A stretch of 38,829 nt of DNA from JAJRZX01 sp964407495 (GTDB taxonomy: Bacteria > Desulfobacterota > GWC2-55-46 > JADFVP01): assembly GCA_964407495.1 (NCBI GenBank), contig CAYOVP010000015.1, forward strand, positions 1 through 38,829. The letters run 5' to 3'. The notes under the pieces were generated by a model that made no database searches, was not told the origin of the DNA, and saw nothing but the letters and a program-made list of their open reading frames with translations. Both the position numbers and the translations under genes were made by a program. The stretch's first letter is position 1. Each line of letters opens with the position of its first letter. Positions 1-7,426 of the stretch are shown here, one piece after another.

Positions 1-45
1 CTTTGGCCCCCTTTGGCCCCCGTCTTGCCCCCTTTGCCCACCTGC
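1..45. repeat. Short GC-rich direct repeats at window edge
   Basis: Two back-to-back copies of the 10-mer CTTTGGCCCC open the window and are followed by looser variants of the same CTTTG/GCCCC pattern to about position 45. The rest of 1-276 holds no recognisable gene. It may be the end of a longer tandem tract cut by the window edge. Confidence 0.4.
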
Positions 46-276
46 AAGGCCAAAGCCCTGGGAGGGAAACATGAAATAACCTACCCTCCCTATGGAGTCA
101 AAAACAGTGATATTCGTCCTAGGGCCTGGAAGCGAGAACAAGGCATCAGACCATGGTCCTGATGTAATATAAATAAATGAGGGTAGAGTGTCAATACCTT
201 ATTTGAGACAGAGCCATGCCAACTCTACCTCTCTTAATCCTTGACAGAGAACCTCTTAAGATGGAGAATATAACCT

Positions 277-546
277 ATGAAAGCGGACTTACTCCTTGAA
301 AAACTCGAGGAAACGGCACGGCGGCTCTCCATAAAGGTAGACTATGACGACCTGCACAAGGGCGAGGTTCGCACCCGCGGCGGCCTCTTCCGCCTGAAGG
401 GCGAGGAACGCATTCTCATACACAAGAAACTCTCCACAAAGGAACGGGCCGAGGTCCTCCTGGACATACTCTCGGGCCTCGACACCGAGGGCATACACCT
501 GCCAGAGGCTATAAGAAAACGGCTCAACGCCCTCTCAGGCGGTTAA
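277..546 (+). CDS. Small conserved-type protein of unknown function (89 aa)
   Basis: An 89-residue soluble, charged protein with no signal peptide or membrane segment. The N-terminal half is helical (LLLEKLEETARRL). A central stretch, EVRTRGGLFRLKGEERIL, looks like a beta hairpin, and a C-terminal part ends HLPEAIRKRL. Short proteins with this RGG-x-x-R-x-KG pattern occur as uncharacterised proteins in several diderm phyla; that is recollection, not a search. The start ATG at 277 has a GGAG 10 nt upstream. It lies 264 nt before the TPR gene on the same strand and is probably transcribed separately. No function is assigned. Confidence 0.7.
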   Translation: MKADLLLEKLEETARRLSIKVDYDDLHKGEVRTRGGLFRLKGEERILIHKKLSTKERAEVLLDILSGLDTEGIHLPEAIRKRLNALSGG

Positions 547-589
547 GTGGTGGCCAGGTCTACTCACTGGCAAGAGACCTCTTCCGATC

Positions 590-618
590 TTGACGCATGG
601 GACAAGAAATGTTAAACT
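590..618 (+). promoter_or_regulatory. Candidate sigma-70 promoter for TPR-lipoprotein operon
   Basis: TTGACG (590-595), a 17-nt spacer and TAAACT (613-618) match a housekeeping promoter. Transcription would start near 625, giving a leader of about 185 nt before the GTG at 811. The remainder of the 547-810 gap shows no gene. Confidence 0.5.
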
Positions 619-810
619 TGGTAAAGTTGGCGTTTAAAGAAACAACGCCGAGGTAGTACCCGTCATGCCCTGGCCGAGGCGCCGGGGCCGTTCGCCGCTC
701 GAGGCCGCACACCTTCACCGGGCGCCCTTTCTGAGAAGAACGCCACCCCAGAGGCAAAACCACGGCATCAAGTCCCCAACGCAAACCTGACTCTCTGGAG
801 ACGTAAAAAC

Positions 811-2577
811 GTGAAAAAAAGTACAAAAAGAGGCATGACCCTCGCCCTCCTCGCAACTACAACACTCTTGGCCGGGCCCCTGCTTGCCCAGGCGCCTCTG
901 GCCCAGGCCAGGGGGAGAAACCTCAAGGACACCATTAAAGACTTCTCCGTATCAAAACAGAGTAGCGCCTACTACTATTATCTTGCCGCCCATACGCTCA
1001 AGAAAAAGGGCTTTACCCGAGACGCCCTCGACCTGTACAAGAAGGCCCTGGAACTGGACGACAGTTCGGCCCTACTGCACCTGGAGACAGCCGAGACATA
1101 CCTTCAACTCGGCAACTACGAGTCTGCAGAAGAACACCTTCTCCTGGCAGTAAAAAAGAACCCGAAGTACGCGCCGGCACATGTACTCCTTGCAGAACTC
1201 TATACCATCCTCAAGAAAAACGATAAGGCCGCTGCGAGTTACGAACGGGCCATCGAACTCGAACCAGACAATCACAGCAACTATCTTTACTTCGCCACTT
1301 TCTACGCGAGGATAAACAAGTACGACAAAGGCATAGGAGTACTCAAAAGACTCCTCAAGAAGAAACCCGACTCTGTCATGGCCTACTACTACATGGCCAA
1401 GATAGAGGTAAAGAGGGACAACCTCGCCAGAGCCGAGAGGTACTACGCCAAGGCCATTGCCATAGACAGCAACTTCGCCCCTGCATACTCGGAACTGGCC
1501 ATGACCTATGAGGCGGACAAGAAACTGGACAAGGCAGAGAAGACCTACCGCGAGGCCATAGCCAAACTCCGTTCGCCCAAGAACTTCATGGTCAGGCTCG
1601 CCACCCTCCTCATAAAACAAGACCGCCTCGACGAAGCGCTAAAGACCTACGAACAACTCGAGGAGTACAGCGAGACACGCTACGGGGCCATGGCAAAGAT
1701 AGGACTCATATACTTTGAACAGAAAAAATACGATAAGGCCATAAAAAAGTTCAAGGAGATCCTCGACGAAAAGCCCTCCTTCAACAAGGTGCGCTACTAC
1801 CTCGCCACGAGTTACGAGGCCGCCGGAGACCTCAAGAAGGCAAAAGAGGAATATGCCCGGATACCTGTAGACGACTCGAGCTACGTAGACTCGAGGGTAC
1901 ACCTCTCCTACATCTACCAGCAGAATGGGAAGATCGAGAAGGCCATAGCCTCGCTCAAGGACGCCCTCGCCGTCAAGAAAAACGACCCCGACCTCATCAG
2001 ACTCGTTGTCTCGGTGATGAGGGATGCAAAAAAATACGAAGATGCCATAGACGTAGTCAATGGAGCCTTGAAGGAAGAGCCAGACAACGCAGACCTCTAC
2101 TTCACCCTCGGCGTCATATATGACGATATGGGGAACGACAAACTCCTCTTCTCCTCCATGGAAAAGGCCATTGAACTGGACCCCCGTCATGCGAACGCCC
2201 TCAACTACGTGGGCTATAGTTATGCGGAACGCGGCATAAACCTCGAGAGGGCCGAGAAATACCTGAAAAAGGCGCTGGAAATAAAACCCGGCAACGGCTA
2301 CTACCTGGACAGTCTGGGATGGATCTATTACAAGAAGGGTGAGTACGACAAGGCCATAAAAAACCTCTCCGAGGCAGTGAAGATCCTTCCAGAAGACCCG
2401 CTCATCGCCGAACACCTCGGTGACGCCTATCTCAAGAAGAACCTGAAGGAAAAGGCCCTCTCCTTCTACGAGAACGCCTCCAACCTGAACACCAAGAACA
2501 AGAGTATCAGGACAAAGATAGAGGCCCTCAAGAAGGAATTGCCCACCGCACCCTCCACTGCGGGCCAGCGCAAATAA
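811..2577 (+). CDS. Secreted TPR-repeat protein
   Basis: A 588-residue protein with a Sec signal peptide: a KKSTKR basic start, a hydrophobic core at residues 9-25 and an Ala-rich cleavage region near residues 26-34 (LAQA). About 14-15 consecutive tetratricopeptide repeats follow from roughly residue 55 to 575, with the usual W/Y-LG-Y-A-P spacing (for example AEEHLLLAVKKNPKYAPAH). No enzyme domain is seen, so it is likely a periplasmic or outer-membrane-associated scaffold. The start is GTG at 811, with GGAG 10 nt upstream. One nucleotide separates its stop from the next gene, a lipoprotein, so the two are translationally coupled and probably work together at the cell envelope. Confidence 0.85.
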   Translation: MKKSTKRGMTLALLATTTLLAGPLLAQAPLAQARGRNLKDTIKDFSVSKQSSAYYYYLAAHTLKKKGFTRDALDLYKKALELDDSSALLHLETAETYLQLGNYESAEEHLLLAVKKNPKYAPAHVLLAELYTILKKNDKAAASYERAIELEPDNHSNYLYFATFYARINKYDKGIGVLKRLLKKKPDSVMAYYYMAKIEVKRDNLARAERYYAKAIAIDSNFAPAYSELAMTYEADKKLDKAEKTYREAIAKLRSPKNFMVRLATLLIKQDRLDEALKTYEQLEEYSETRYGAMAKIGLIYFEQKKYDKAIKKFKEILDEKPSFNKVRYYLATSYEAAGDLKKAKEEYARIPVDDSSYVDSRVHLSYIYQQNGKIEKAIASLKDALAVKKNDPDLIRLVVSVMRDAKKYEDAIDVVNGALKEEPDNADLYFTLGVIYDDMGNDKLLFSSMEKAIELDPRHANALNYVGYSYAERGINLERAEKYLKKALEIKPGNGYYLDSLGWIYYKKGEYDKAIKNLSEAVKILPEDPLIAEHLGDAYLKKNLKEKALSFYENASNLNTKNKSIRTKIEALKKELPTAPSTAGQRK

Positions 2578-2578
2578 G

Positions 2579-3178
2579 GTGCGCAAGAGAACCATAGCCT
2601 CAGCCGCCCTCGCGCTCTTACTCACAGCGGGTTGCGCCCACCAGGGGCCCCTCAAGGGAAAAGGCCCCACACCAGAGTCCATCAAGGCCACGGCCATAGT
2701 AGAACTCAGGAACCACGAAGTCACGGAAAGAGGGCGGGCGGTCTTCACCGCCACGAATCCCGATTCCTTTACCATGGAGATAAAAGGCCCTCTCGGGATT
2801 ACGGCGGCCAGGGTGAGGGGAGACAGGAACGGTCTCACCATATCCTTACACGGAAAAGACGAGTCCTTCTCCACAAAAGACCTGCCACTTCCCATCGACC
2901 TCCATGTCGATGAACTCGTGGCGCTTCTCCTCGGCAGTACAAAGACGCCGCAACACCCTGGAACCTCGGCAAAGACACGAACCCAGCCATCTGGCAGGAC
3001 AATAACAGTAAGTCAGGACGACCACGTCCTCTACGAGGTCATACTGAGAGACTATCGCAAGGTAGATGGATACGTCTTGCCCTTTTACATGGCAGTAAAA
3101 GGCCTGCGTTATCAACTGGTCATAAAGATTACCCGCCTGATTGTAAACCCGAAGTTTAAAAAAACAGGGTCAAAATAA
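2579..3178 (+). CDS. Outer-membrane-type lipoprotein, LolB/LolA-fold-like
   Basis: A 199-residue lipoprotein: a short basic start, a hydrophobic core and a lipobox LTAGC with the acylated Cys near residue 19. The residue after Cys is Ala rather than Asp, which favours outer-membrane delivery under the Lol sorting rule. The body (about residues 35-190) is predicted mostly beta strand and reads like the LolA/LolB fold: AVFTATNPDSF, MEIKGPLGI, and a C-terminal DGYVLPFYMAV. Sequence identity to LolB itself is not obvious, so 'LolB-like' is a fold-level call. The start is GTG at 2579, right after the TPR stop. In many diderms a LolB-like gene sits near MEP-pathway genes, which agrees with ispD and ispF downstream. 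Confidence 0.7.
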   Translation: MRKRTIASAALALLLTAGCAHQGPLKGKGPTPESIKATAIVELRNHEVTERGRAVFTATNPDSFTMEIKGPLGITAARVRGDRNGLTISLHGKDESFSTKDLPLPIDLHVDELVALLLGSTKTPQHPGTSAKTRTQPSGRTITVSQDDHVLYEVILRDYRKVDGYVLPFYMAVKGLRYQLVIKITRLIVNPKFKKTGSK

Positions 3179-3209
3179 TAGACACATATCCAAAAAACTC
3201 CTTTCCGTG

Positions 3210-3238
3210 TTGACTCGTCCCATTTTTTGTGGTATATT
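3210..3238 (+). promoter_or_regulatory. Sigma-70 promoter of carD
   Basis: TTGACT (3210-3215), a 17-nt spacer and TATATT (3233-3238) form a near-consensus housekeeping promoter. The predicted start near 3245 gives a leader of about 57 nt before the carD ATG at 3302. Confidence 0.75.
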
Positions 3239-3301
3239 AACATGACCCGACCAGAGGCCATTTTTTGTTAAGTTTTGTGACCCAAAACAAAAGGAACCCC
3301 C

Positions 3302-3808
3302 ATGTCAGACAAAGCAGAACTATCGTTCAAGACGGGAGATCTTGCCGTATACCCGGCCCACGGTGTAGGTAAGGTCATCGGAGTAGAGACTCGCGAGGTT
3401 TCGGGCACAGGCACATCCTTCTACATCATCAAGGTCCTGGATACAGACGCCACTATTATGGTCCCTGTACAGAACGCCCGCCATGTGGGGTTGAGAAAGG
3501 TCATGGAAAAGAGCCAGGTCCCCAAGGTATACGAAATACTGAAAAACCACGATGAGAACAGCGCAGACTCGCAGACCTGGAACAGGCGCTACCGCGAATA
3601 TACAGAAAAAATAAAGAGCGGAAGCGTCATGGAACTGGCAAAGGTGCTCCGTGACCTCTATGTACTCAAGTTCGACAAGGAACTCTCCTTCGGTGAACGT
3701 AAAATGTTCGACACCGCAAAAACACTCCTCGTAAAAGAACTCTCCGTAGCAAAAAAAACAGATGAGGAAAAAATAGAAGAAGAACTCTACCGCCTCCTCG
3801 AAAAATAG
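3302..3808 (+). CDS. carD: CarD-family RNA polymerase-binding transcription regulator
   Basis: CarD proteins bind the RNA polymerase beta subunit through an N-terminal Tudor-like (RID) domain and stabilise open promoter complexes through a helical C-terminal domain. Here the RID domain covers about residues 8-65 (GDLAVYPAHGVGKVIGVE, and TIMVPVQNA). The helical part is residues 75-168, including the WNRRYREYTEKIKSG region typical of the family. At 168 residues it is family-typical. The ATG at 3302 follows AAGGA at suitable spacing, and the gene has its own promoter. It is the first member of the common carD-ispD-ispF neighbourhood but is separated from ispD by 606 nt. Confidence 0.93.
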   Translation: MSDKAELSFKTGDLAVYPAHGVGKVIGVETREVSGTGTSFYIIKVLDTDATIMVPVQNARHVGLRKVMEKSQVPKVYEILKNHDENSADSQTWNRRYREYTEKIKSGSVMELAKVLRDLYVLKFDKELSFGERKMFDTAKTLLVKELSVAKKTDEEKIEEELYRLLEK

Positions 3809-3896
3809 GGGTGCAGGGGGCCAGGGGGGCTAAAAAGGGGGAGCCGAGGAAGTGCAGGGAGACGGGGGTCCCCAAGGAGCATTGAGGGGGCGCGGC

Positions 3897-3932
3897 AAAG
3901 GGGGCCGATGGGGTAAAAAGGGGGCCGATGGG
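3897..3932. repeat. 20-bp direct repeat pair
   Basis: AAAGGGGGCCGATGGG occurs at 3897-3912 and again at 3917-3932 (20-nt period) inside a G-rich non-coding tract. Confidence 0.75.
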
Positions 3933-3943
3933 ACCAAAGGCAC

Positions 3944-3985
3944 GGCAATGGGGACATGGCAATGGGGACATGGCAACGGGGGCAT
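3944..3985. repeat. 14-bp tandem repeat, three units
   Basis: GGCAATGGGGACAT is present exactly at 3944-3957 and 3958-3971, then with two changes (GGCAACGGGGGCAT) at 3972-3985. A decayed fourth unit follows. The 14-nt period is not a codon multiple and no frame is open through it. Confidence 0.8.
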
Positions 3986-4135
3986 GACAATGAGAATCCT
4001 CTGACTTCTGGAGCCCGAAACAAGTAGTCCCCAAGGGCAAGAGATAGACCAGGTTTTCAAGAACAGGCATCCATTATAAAAATAACACCCCTGCTACTGA
4101 TATCTTAGAATAGCATCGATAAACACGTGAAAATG

Positions 4136-4168
4136 CCGGTTTTCTCTTCAAAGAGAGCCGGTTTCTTA
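4136..4168 (+). terminator. Terminator-like hairpin downstream of carD
   Basis: CCGGTTTTCT (4136-4145) pairs with AGAGAGCCGG (4152-4161), a 10-bp stem including two G-T pairs, closed by a 6-nt loop. It is followed by TTTCTTATT. It lies 328 nt after the carD stop, so it may end a long carD transcript or an unannotated RNA. The T tract is interrupted, so confidence is moderate. Confidence 0.4.
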
Positions 4169-4259
4169 TTATAAAAGGGCTTTTCTTAACCCAAAAAGCC
4201 TATCTGCAAGGCATGAAGTATTAACAAATCTCAAGGACCGATATTCTTAAAAAGAACCC

Positions 4260-4289
4260 CTTTTTTGCCTCTTTTTTGCCCTTTTTTGC
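4260..4289. repeat. Three T-rich decamers
   Basis: CTTTTTTGC appears at 4260-4268, 4271-4279 and 4281-4289 with 10-11 nt spacing, upstream of ispD. On the + strand it resembles helically phased T tracts, which can bend DNA. No gene is encoded here. Confidence 0.6.
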
Positions 4290-4414
4290 AATAAAAACCC
4301 TGTTTTCAATAAAAATGCACCATGTCGACCGCCGCGAGAAAGCCACAGGCCGTACACCGCTACGAGGCAATTTAAAAAAAAAAATAGAATCAACGCAGAG
4401 ACCCTTCAGGCCAA

Positions 4415-5113
4415 ATGTCAGAGAAACAGAGAGTAGCCGTAATCATACCTGCCGCAGGAAGCGGAACCCGCATGGGTGCGAAGAATAAACTCCTCCTACC
4501 CCTTGCCGGACGCCCTCTCCTCCTGCATACCATCGAGGCCTTCGAGACCTCTCCCCTCGTCACCCATATCATCCTTGCCGTCTCGCCTCATACATCACGC
4601 TTCTATGACGAAAACATAAAAAACAACTCTTCTTTTTCAAAGATGCTCCCTCCTGTCAGAGGCGGCGCCACCCGCCAGGACTCGGTGCGCGCCGCACTCT
4701 GCCAGGTCTGCAACCAGACAGATATGGTCCTTGTACACGACGGCGCCCGCCCCCTTGTCTCCCATTCCCTCATAGAGGCGATAATTGAAAAGGCCGCAGA
4801 AACAGGGGCCGCCGTTCCAGTCGTCCGCCTGAAGGACACAATCAAGAAAGTCTGCGGTAATAGAATACTGGAGACCGTACGGCGCGAATCTCTTCGCGCC
4901 GTGCAGACACCACAGGGCTTTGAGACCGCCCTCCTCCAGAGGGCCTTTGACGAGGCAGAAAAAAAAGACTTTACTGGTACGGACGAGGCCTCACTCGTCG
5001 AGGCCCTGGGCCATACCGTACACACAGTGCCCGGCTCCTATGAGAACCTAAAGATAACAACACCAGAGGACCTGACCATAGCAGAGGCACTGCTGAAGAA
5101 GAGGCTGACCTAA
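4415..5113 (+). CDS. ispD: 2-C-methyl-D-erythritol 4-phosphate cytidylyltransferase
   Basis: IspD couples CTP with methylerythritol phosphate in the third step of the MEP isoprenoid pathway. The 232-residue length is typical. The nucleotide-binding start PAAGSGTRMGAKNKLLLPL is present with the Arg and Lys residues that contact CTP. Further family motifs are VLVHDGARPLV, the AVPVVRLKDTIK stretch, and RAVQTPQGF. The chosen ATG at 4415 leaves 11 residues before the PAAG motif, as expected; its ribosome site is weak (AGG 8 nt upstream). ispF follows after about 230 nt, interrupted by a reverse-oriented copy of the composite intergenic repeat. Confidence 0.95.
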   Translation: MSEKQRVAVIIPAAGSGTRMGAKNKLLLPLAGRPLLLHTIEAFETSPLVTHIILAVSPHTSRFYDENIKNNSSFSKMLPPVRGGATRQDSVRAALCQVCNQTDMVLVHDGARPLVSHSLIEAIIEKAAETGAAVPVVRLKDTIKKVCGNRILETVRRESLRAVQTPQGFETALLQRAFDEAEKKDFTGTDEASLVEALGHTVHTVPGSYENLKITTPEDLTIAEALLKKRLT

Positions 5114-5132
5114 CACGGGGGATCCCTTCCAT

Positions 5133-5240
5133 GGCAGGGCCAGCGCCTGCCCCGAAGATCACCTCAATGGGAAGGCCGCTTCGCAAAAACCGCTTTCCTT
5201 TGCTCCCCTTTCTTTCTCCCAAAAGACAGCGGAAGGTCTT
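5133..5240 (-). repeat. Composite intergenic repeat, copy D (reverse orientation)
   Basis: Read on the - strand, 5188-5240 gives the same CCTTCCGCT-TCTTTTGGGA / AAAGAAAG / GAGCAAAG order as the copy after gltX, with scattered changes that weaken the first hairpin. The similarity continues through a TTTTT-GCGAAG segment. A second hairpin (GGCAGG/CCTGCC) lies at 5133-5151. It sits between ispD and ispF, opposite to their direction. Confidence 0.7.
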
Positions 5241-5341
5241 CTTCGAGGCCTGCTTCCAGATTTTTTTCATATCATCTTTTATCTCCTCCTCTTCTTTTTC
5301 CAGTTGCAAGCGCCTTGACCTTATTGTATCTTGGTGTCTCC

Positions 5342-5824
5342 ATGAGAATCGGTTTTGGTTATGATGTCCACAGTTTTTCCCAGGGTCGTGCCCTTGTGCT
5401 CGGCGGTGTACCCGTGCCTTTTGAACTCGGCCTGGCCGGACATTCTGATGCCGACGTACTCCTTCATGCCATAATAGACGCCCTCCTCGGCGCCGCAGGG
5501 CTCGGGGACATTGGTCTGCATTTTCCTCCAGGCGACCCTGCCTATAAAGACATCTCCAGCATAAGCCTTCTCGAGAAGACGAGAGACGCCATTGAAAAGA
5601 CAGGTCTCGTCCTCTCCAACATCGACTCAACTGTAGTCTGCGAGGCCCCGCGGCTAAAGGACTACATACCTCTTATGAGAAAGAAGATAGCCGCTGTACT
5701 CGGTTGTCCTGAGGAGCGTATAAACATAAAGGCCACCACCGAGGAAGGTCTTGGTTTTACGGGCAGACGCGAGGGCATGGCCGCCTATGCAGTAGCCCTC
5801 CTGAGAGAGGCAAAGGGGGCGTAA
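5342..5824 (+). CDS. ispF: 2-C-methyl-D-erythritol 2,4-cyclodiphosphate synthase
   Basis: IspF cyclises CDP-methylerythritol 2-phosphate, releasing CMP. The start is ATG 5342, because the family begins MRIGxGYDVH; a TTG 27 nt upstream would add nine non-conserved residues. The resulting 160 residues match the usual 155-160. Metal ligands are visible as GYDVH (Asp8, His10) and the later LAGHSDADVLLHAI (with the third ligand His). GDIGLHFPP and ATTEEGLGFTGRREG near the C terminus are also family motifs. The stop TAA shares its last base with the gltX ATG, so translation is coupled. Confidence 0.96.
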   Translation: MRIGFGYDVHSFSQGRALVLGGVPVPFELGLAGHSDADVLLHAIIDALLGAAGLGDIGLHFPPGDPAYKDISSISLLEKTRDAIEKTGLVLSNIDSTVVCEAPRLKDYIPLMRKKIAAVLGCPEERINIKATTEEGLGFTGRREGMAAYAVALLREAKGA

Positions 5825-7224
5825 TGGTAAGGACGCGTTTTGCGCCGAGTCCCACGGGCATGCTCCACATGGGCGGCGTACGGACAGCGCTCTTCAACTT
5901 TCTCTTCGCGCGTGGACATGGCGGCGTCTTCGTCCTGCGCATGGAAGACACGGACACCTCGCGTTCAAGGCCGGAGTTCGAGCGCGCCATCATGGAAGAC
6001 CTTGCCTGGCTGGGCCTTACCTGGGACGAGGGCCCGGACAGGGAAGATACTCCTCTCGGCCCTTACAGGCAGTCGGAGCGGCTGGGAATATACAGAAAGG
6101 AAGCAGAGCGTCTCCTCGGAAATGGCTCTGCCTACTGGTGCACCTGCTCGAAGGAGCGCCTTGCCGGCCTCAGGGCAGCCCAGGCGAGAGAGGGCCTCCC
6201 GCCGCGTTATGATGGAATGTGCCGCCAGAGGACCAGAAAGCCCGGAATGCCTGCGTCCATAAGGTTTCGGGTGCCAGATGGCAGGTCCATAGTCTTTACA
6301 GACCTCCTCCGGGGCCCCCGCGTCTTCAAGACAGAGGCCCTCGGAGACTTTATCATCATGACCCCTGCCGGAGCGCCCACATACAACCTGGCTGCAGCAG
6401 TGGATGACGGCCTCATGAAGATTTCAGATGTAATACGGGGCGAAGACCACCTCTCCAACACCCCGGCGCAGGTTCTCATAATGGAGGCCCTTGGGTTCAG
6501 GGTGCCAAGGTACGCCCATCTTCCCCTCGTGCTCGGCCCCGGGCGAAAACCCCTTGGAAAGAGAGACCGGAAAACAGGCATAAATGAACTGAGAAAAGAG
6601 GGTTATCTGCCCATCTCCATACTCAACGCCGCGGCACGCCTCGGCTGGGCACCGGGCCAGGGCCTCATGACACTTACAGAGATGGCCTCCGCCTTCTCCT
6701 TCCAGACCCTCTCCAAGAGCCCCTCTGTCTTTGATCCAAGGGCCTTGAGAGACCTCAACAAAAAAGCCATGGCACAACTATCTCCCAGCAAACTCGTAAA
6801 ACTCGCAGGCCTCGATCTGGCACCAGGCGGTCCAGCGCGAAGAGAAGAAGTAGTCGAGGCCCTCCGTTCAAACGCCTCCACCCTCGAAGACCTGCGTACC
6901 CTTGCCACGCCCCTCCTGGAAAGACCCTCCCCTGACCCAGGGGCAAGGGAGGTGCTCAAAGATCACTCGGCCAGAGAGGTACTCGCCGCATTTCTCGACG
7001 AAATAGAAAAAGGTACTATCTCGTACAACGAATTGAGGACCACGGTGAGGAAAAAAACCAAGGCCAGCGGCAAGAACCTCTACATGGGCCTTCGCGCCGC
7101 GCTCACGGGAATGACAAGGGGCATTGAACTCGAAAAGATATTCAACCTCCTCGGCCCTGCCGAGGCGGCATGTAGAATAAGAGAGGCCCTCGGAAAAGAG
7201 ACCGATAGAGAAAGAGGTTCCTAA
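5824..7224 (+). CDS. gltX: Glutamyl-tRNA synthetase with altered KMSKS loop
   Basis: A class I aminoacyl-tRNA synthetase that charges tRNA-Glu (or also tRNA-Gln in organisms using the transamidation route). The 466 residues are full length. The N-terminal motif RFAPSPTG with HIGH-equivalent HMGG (residues 15-18) is clear. A Cys-rich segment (CTC ... GMC, about residues 103-135) and the anticodon-binding C-terminal half are present. The usual KLSKR loop reads P-L-G-K-R (residues 243-247): the second Lys is kept, but the first Lys and the Ser are replaced. This could mark a second GluRS paralogue with changed tRNA preference. The start ATG overlaps the ispF stop by one base, with AAGGGGG just upstream. 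Confidence 0.93.
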   Translation: MVRTRFAPSPTGMLHMGGVRTALFNFLFARGHGGVFVLRMEDTDTSRSRPEFERAIMEDLAWLGLTWDEGPDREDTPLGPYRQSERLGIYRKEAERLLGNGSAYWCTCSKERLAGLRAAQAREGLPPRYDGMCRQRTRKPGMPASIRFRVPDGRSIVFTDLLRGPRVFKTEALGDFIIMTPAGAPTYNLAAAVDDGLMKISDVIRGEDHLSNTPAQVLIMEALGFRVPRYAHLPLVLGPGRKPLGKRDRKTGINELRKEGYLPISILNAAARLGWAPGQGLMTLTEMASAFSFQTLSKSPSVFDPRALRDLNKKAMAQLSPSKLVKLAGLDLAPGGPARREEVVEALRSNASTLEDLRTLATPLLERPSPDPGAREVLKDHSAREVLAAFLDEIEKGTISYNELRTTVRKKTKASGKNLYMGLRAALTGMTRGIELEKIFNLLGPAEAACRIREALGKETDRERGS

Positions 7225-7248
7225 AGAGAAACAGAACCTCCAAGACCT

Positions 7249-7310
7249 TCCGCTTTCTTTTGGGAAAAAGAAAGCGGAGCAAAGAAAACCAATTTTTACG
7301 GGAAGGCAAG
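7249..7310 (+). repeat. Composite intergenic repeat, copy C
   Basis: Left arm TCCGCTTTCTTTT (7249-7261) pairs perfectly with 7266-7278 around a GGGA loop, giving a 13-bp hairpin. The family linker GCAAAGAAAACC follows (7279-7290). The downstream TTTTTACGGGAAG resembles copy D rather than the GC-hairpin versions. It lies 25 nt after the gltX stop in the same direction and may also act as a transcript end. Confidence 0.8.
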
Positions 7311-7426
7311 CCCATAGAAGGGTTATTCATATAAGGTTCAAGTTTCCGGCCTCCTTAAGGGGAAAAAACCTCCCATAGGCCACCGGCTACCAAAAAATAT
7401 CTGCAAAGTCAAACCAGAGAGGAAAA

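Larger units (their letters stand above)
3809..4414 (+). other. 606-nt non-coding gap between carD and ispD, with tandem repeats
   Basis: No convincing gene is visible on either strand. Order: G-rich tract (3809-3895), 20-bp direct repeat pair (3897-3932), 14-bp tandem repeat (3944-3985), a terminator-like hairpin (4136-4168), a second 7-bp hairpin with GGCTTTT/AAAAGCC arms (4178-4200), and three T-rich decamers (4260-4289). The strand-skewed G-rich composition of the first 190 nt is unlike the neighbouring genes. Confidence 0.6.

Noticed and set aside
241..271. Promoter for the 89-aa gene from TTGACA at 241
   Set aside because: The -35 is perfect, but no -10 lies at 16-18 nt; the only A/T-rich box (266-271, spacing 19) would put the start at or inside the ATG.
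4276..4488. Small + strand frame before ispD (70 aa)
   Set aside because: It overlaps the ispD start out of frame, is low complexity and has no ribosome site.
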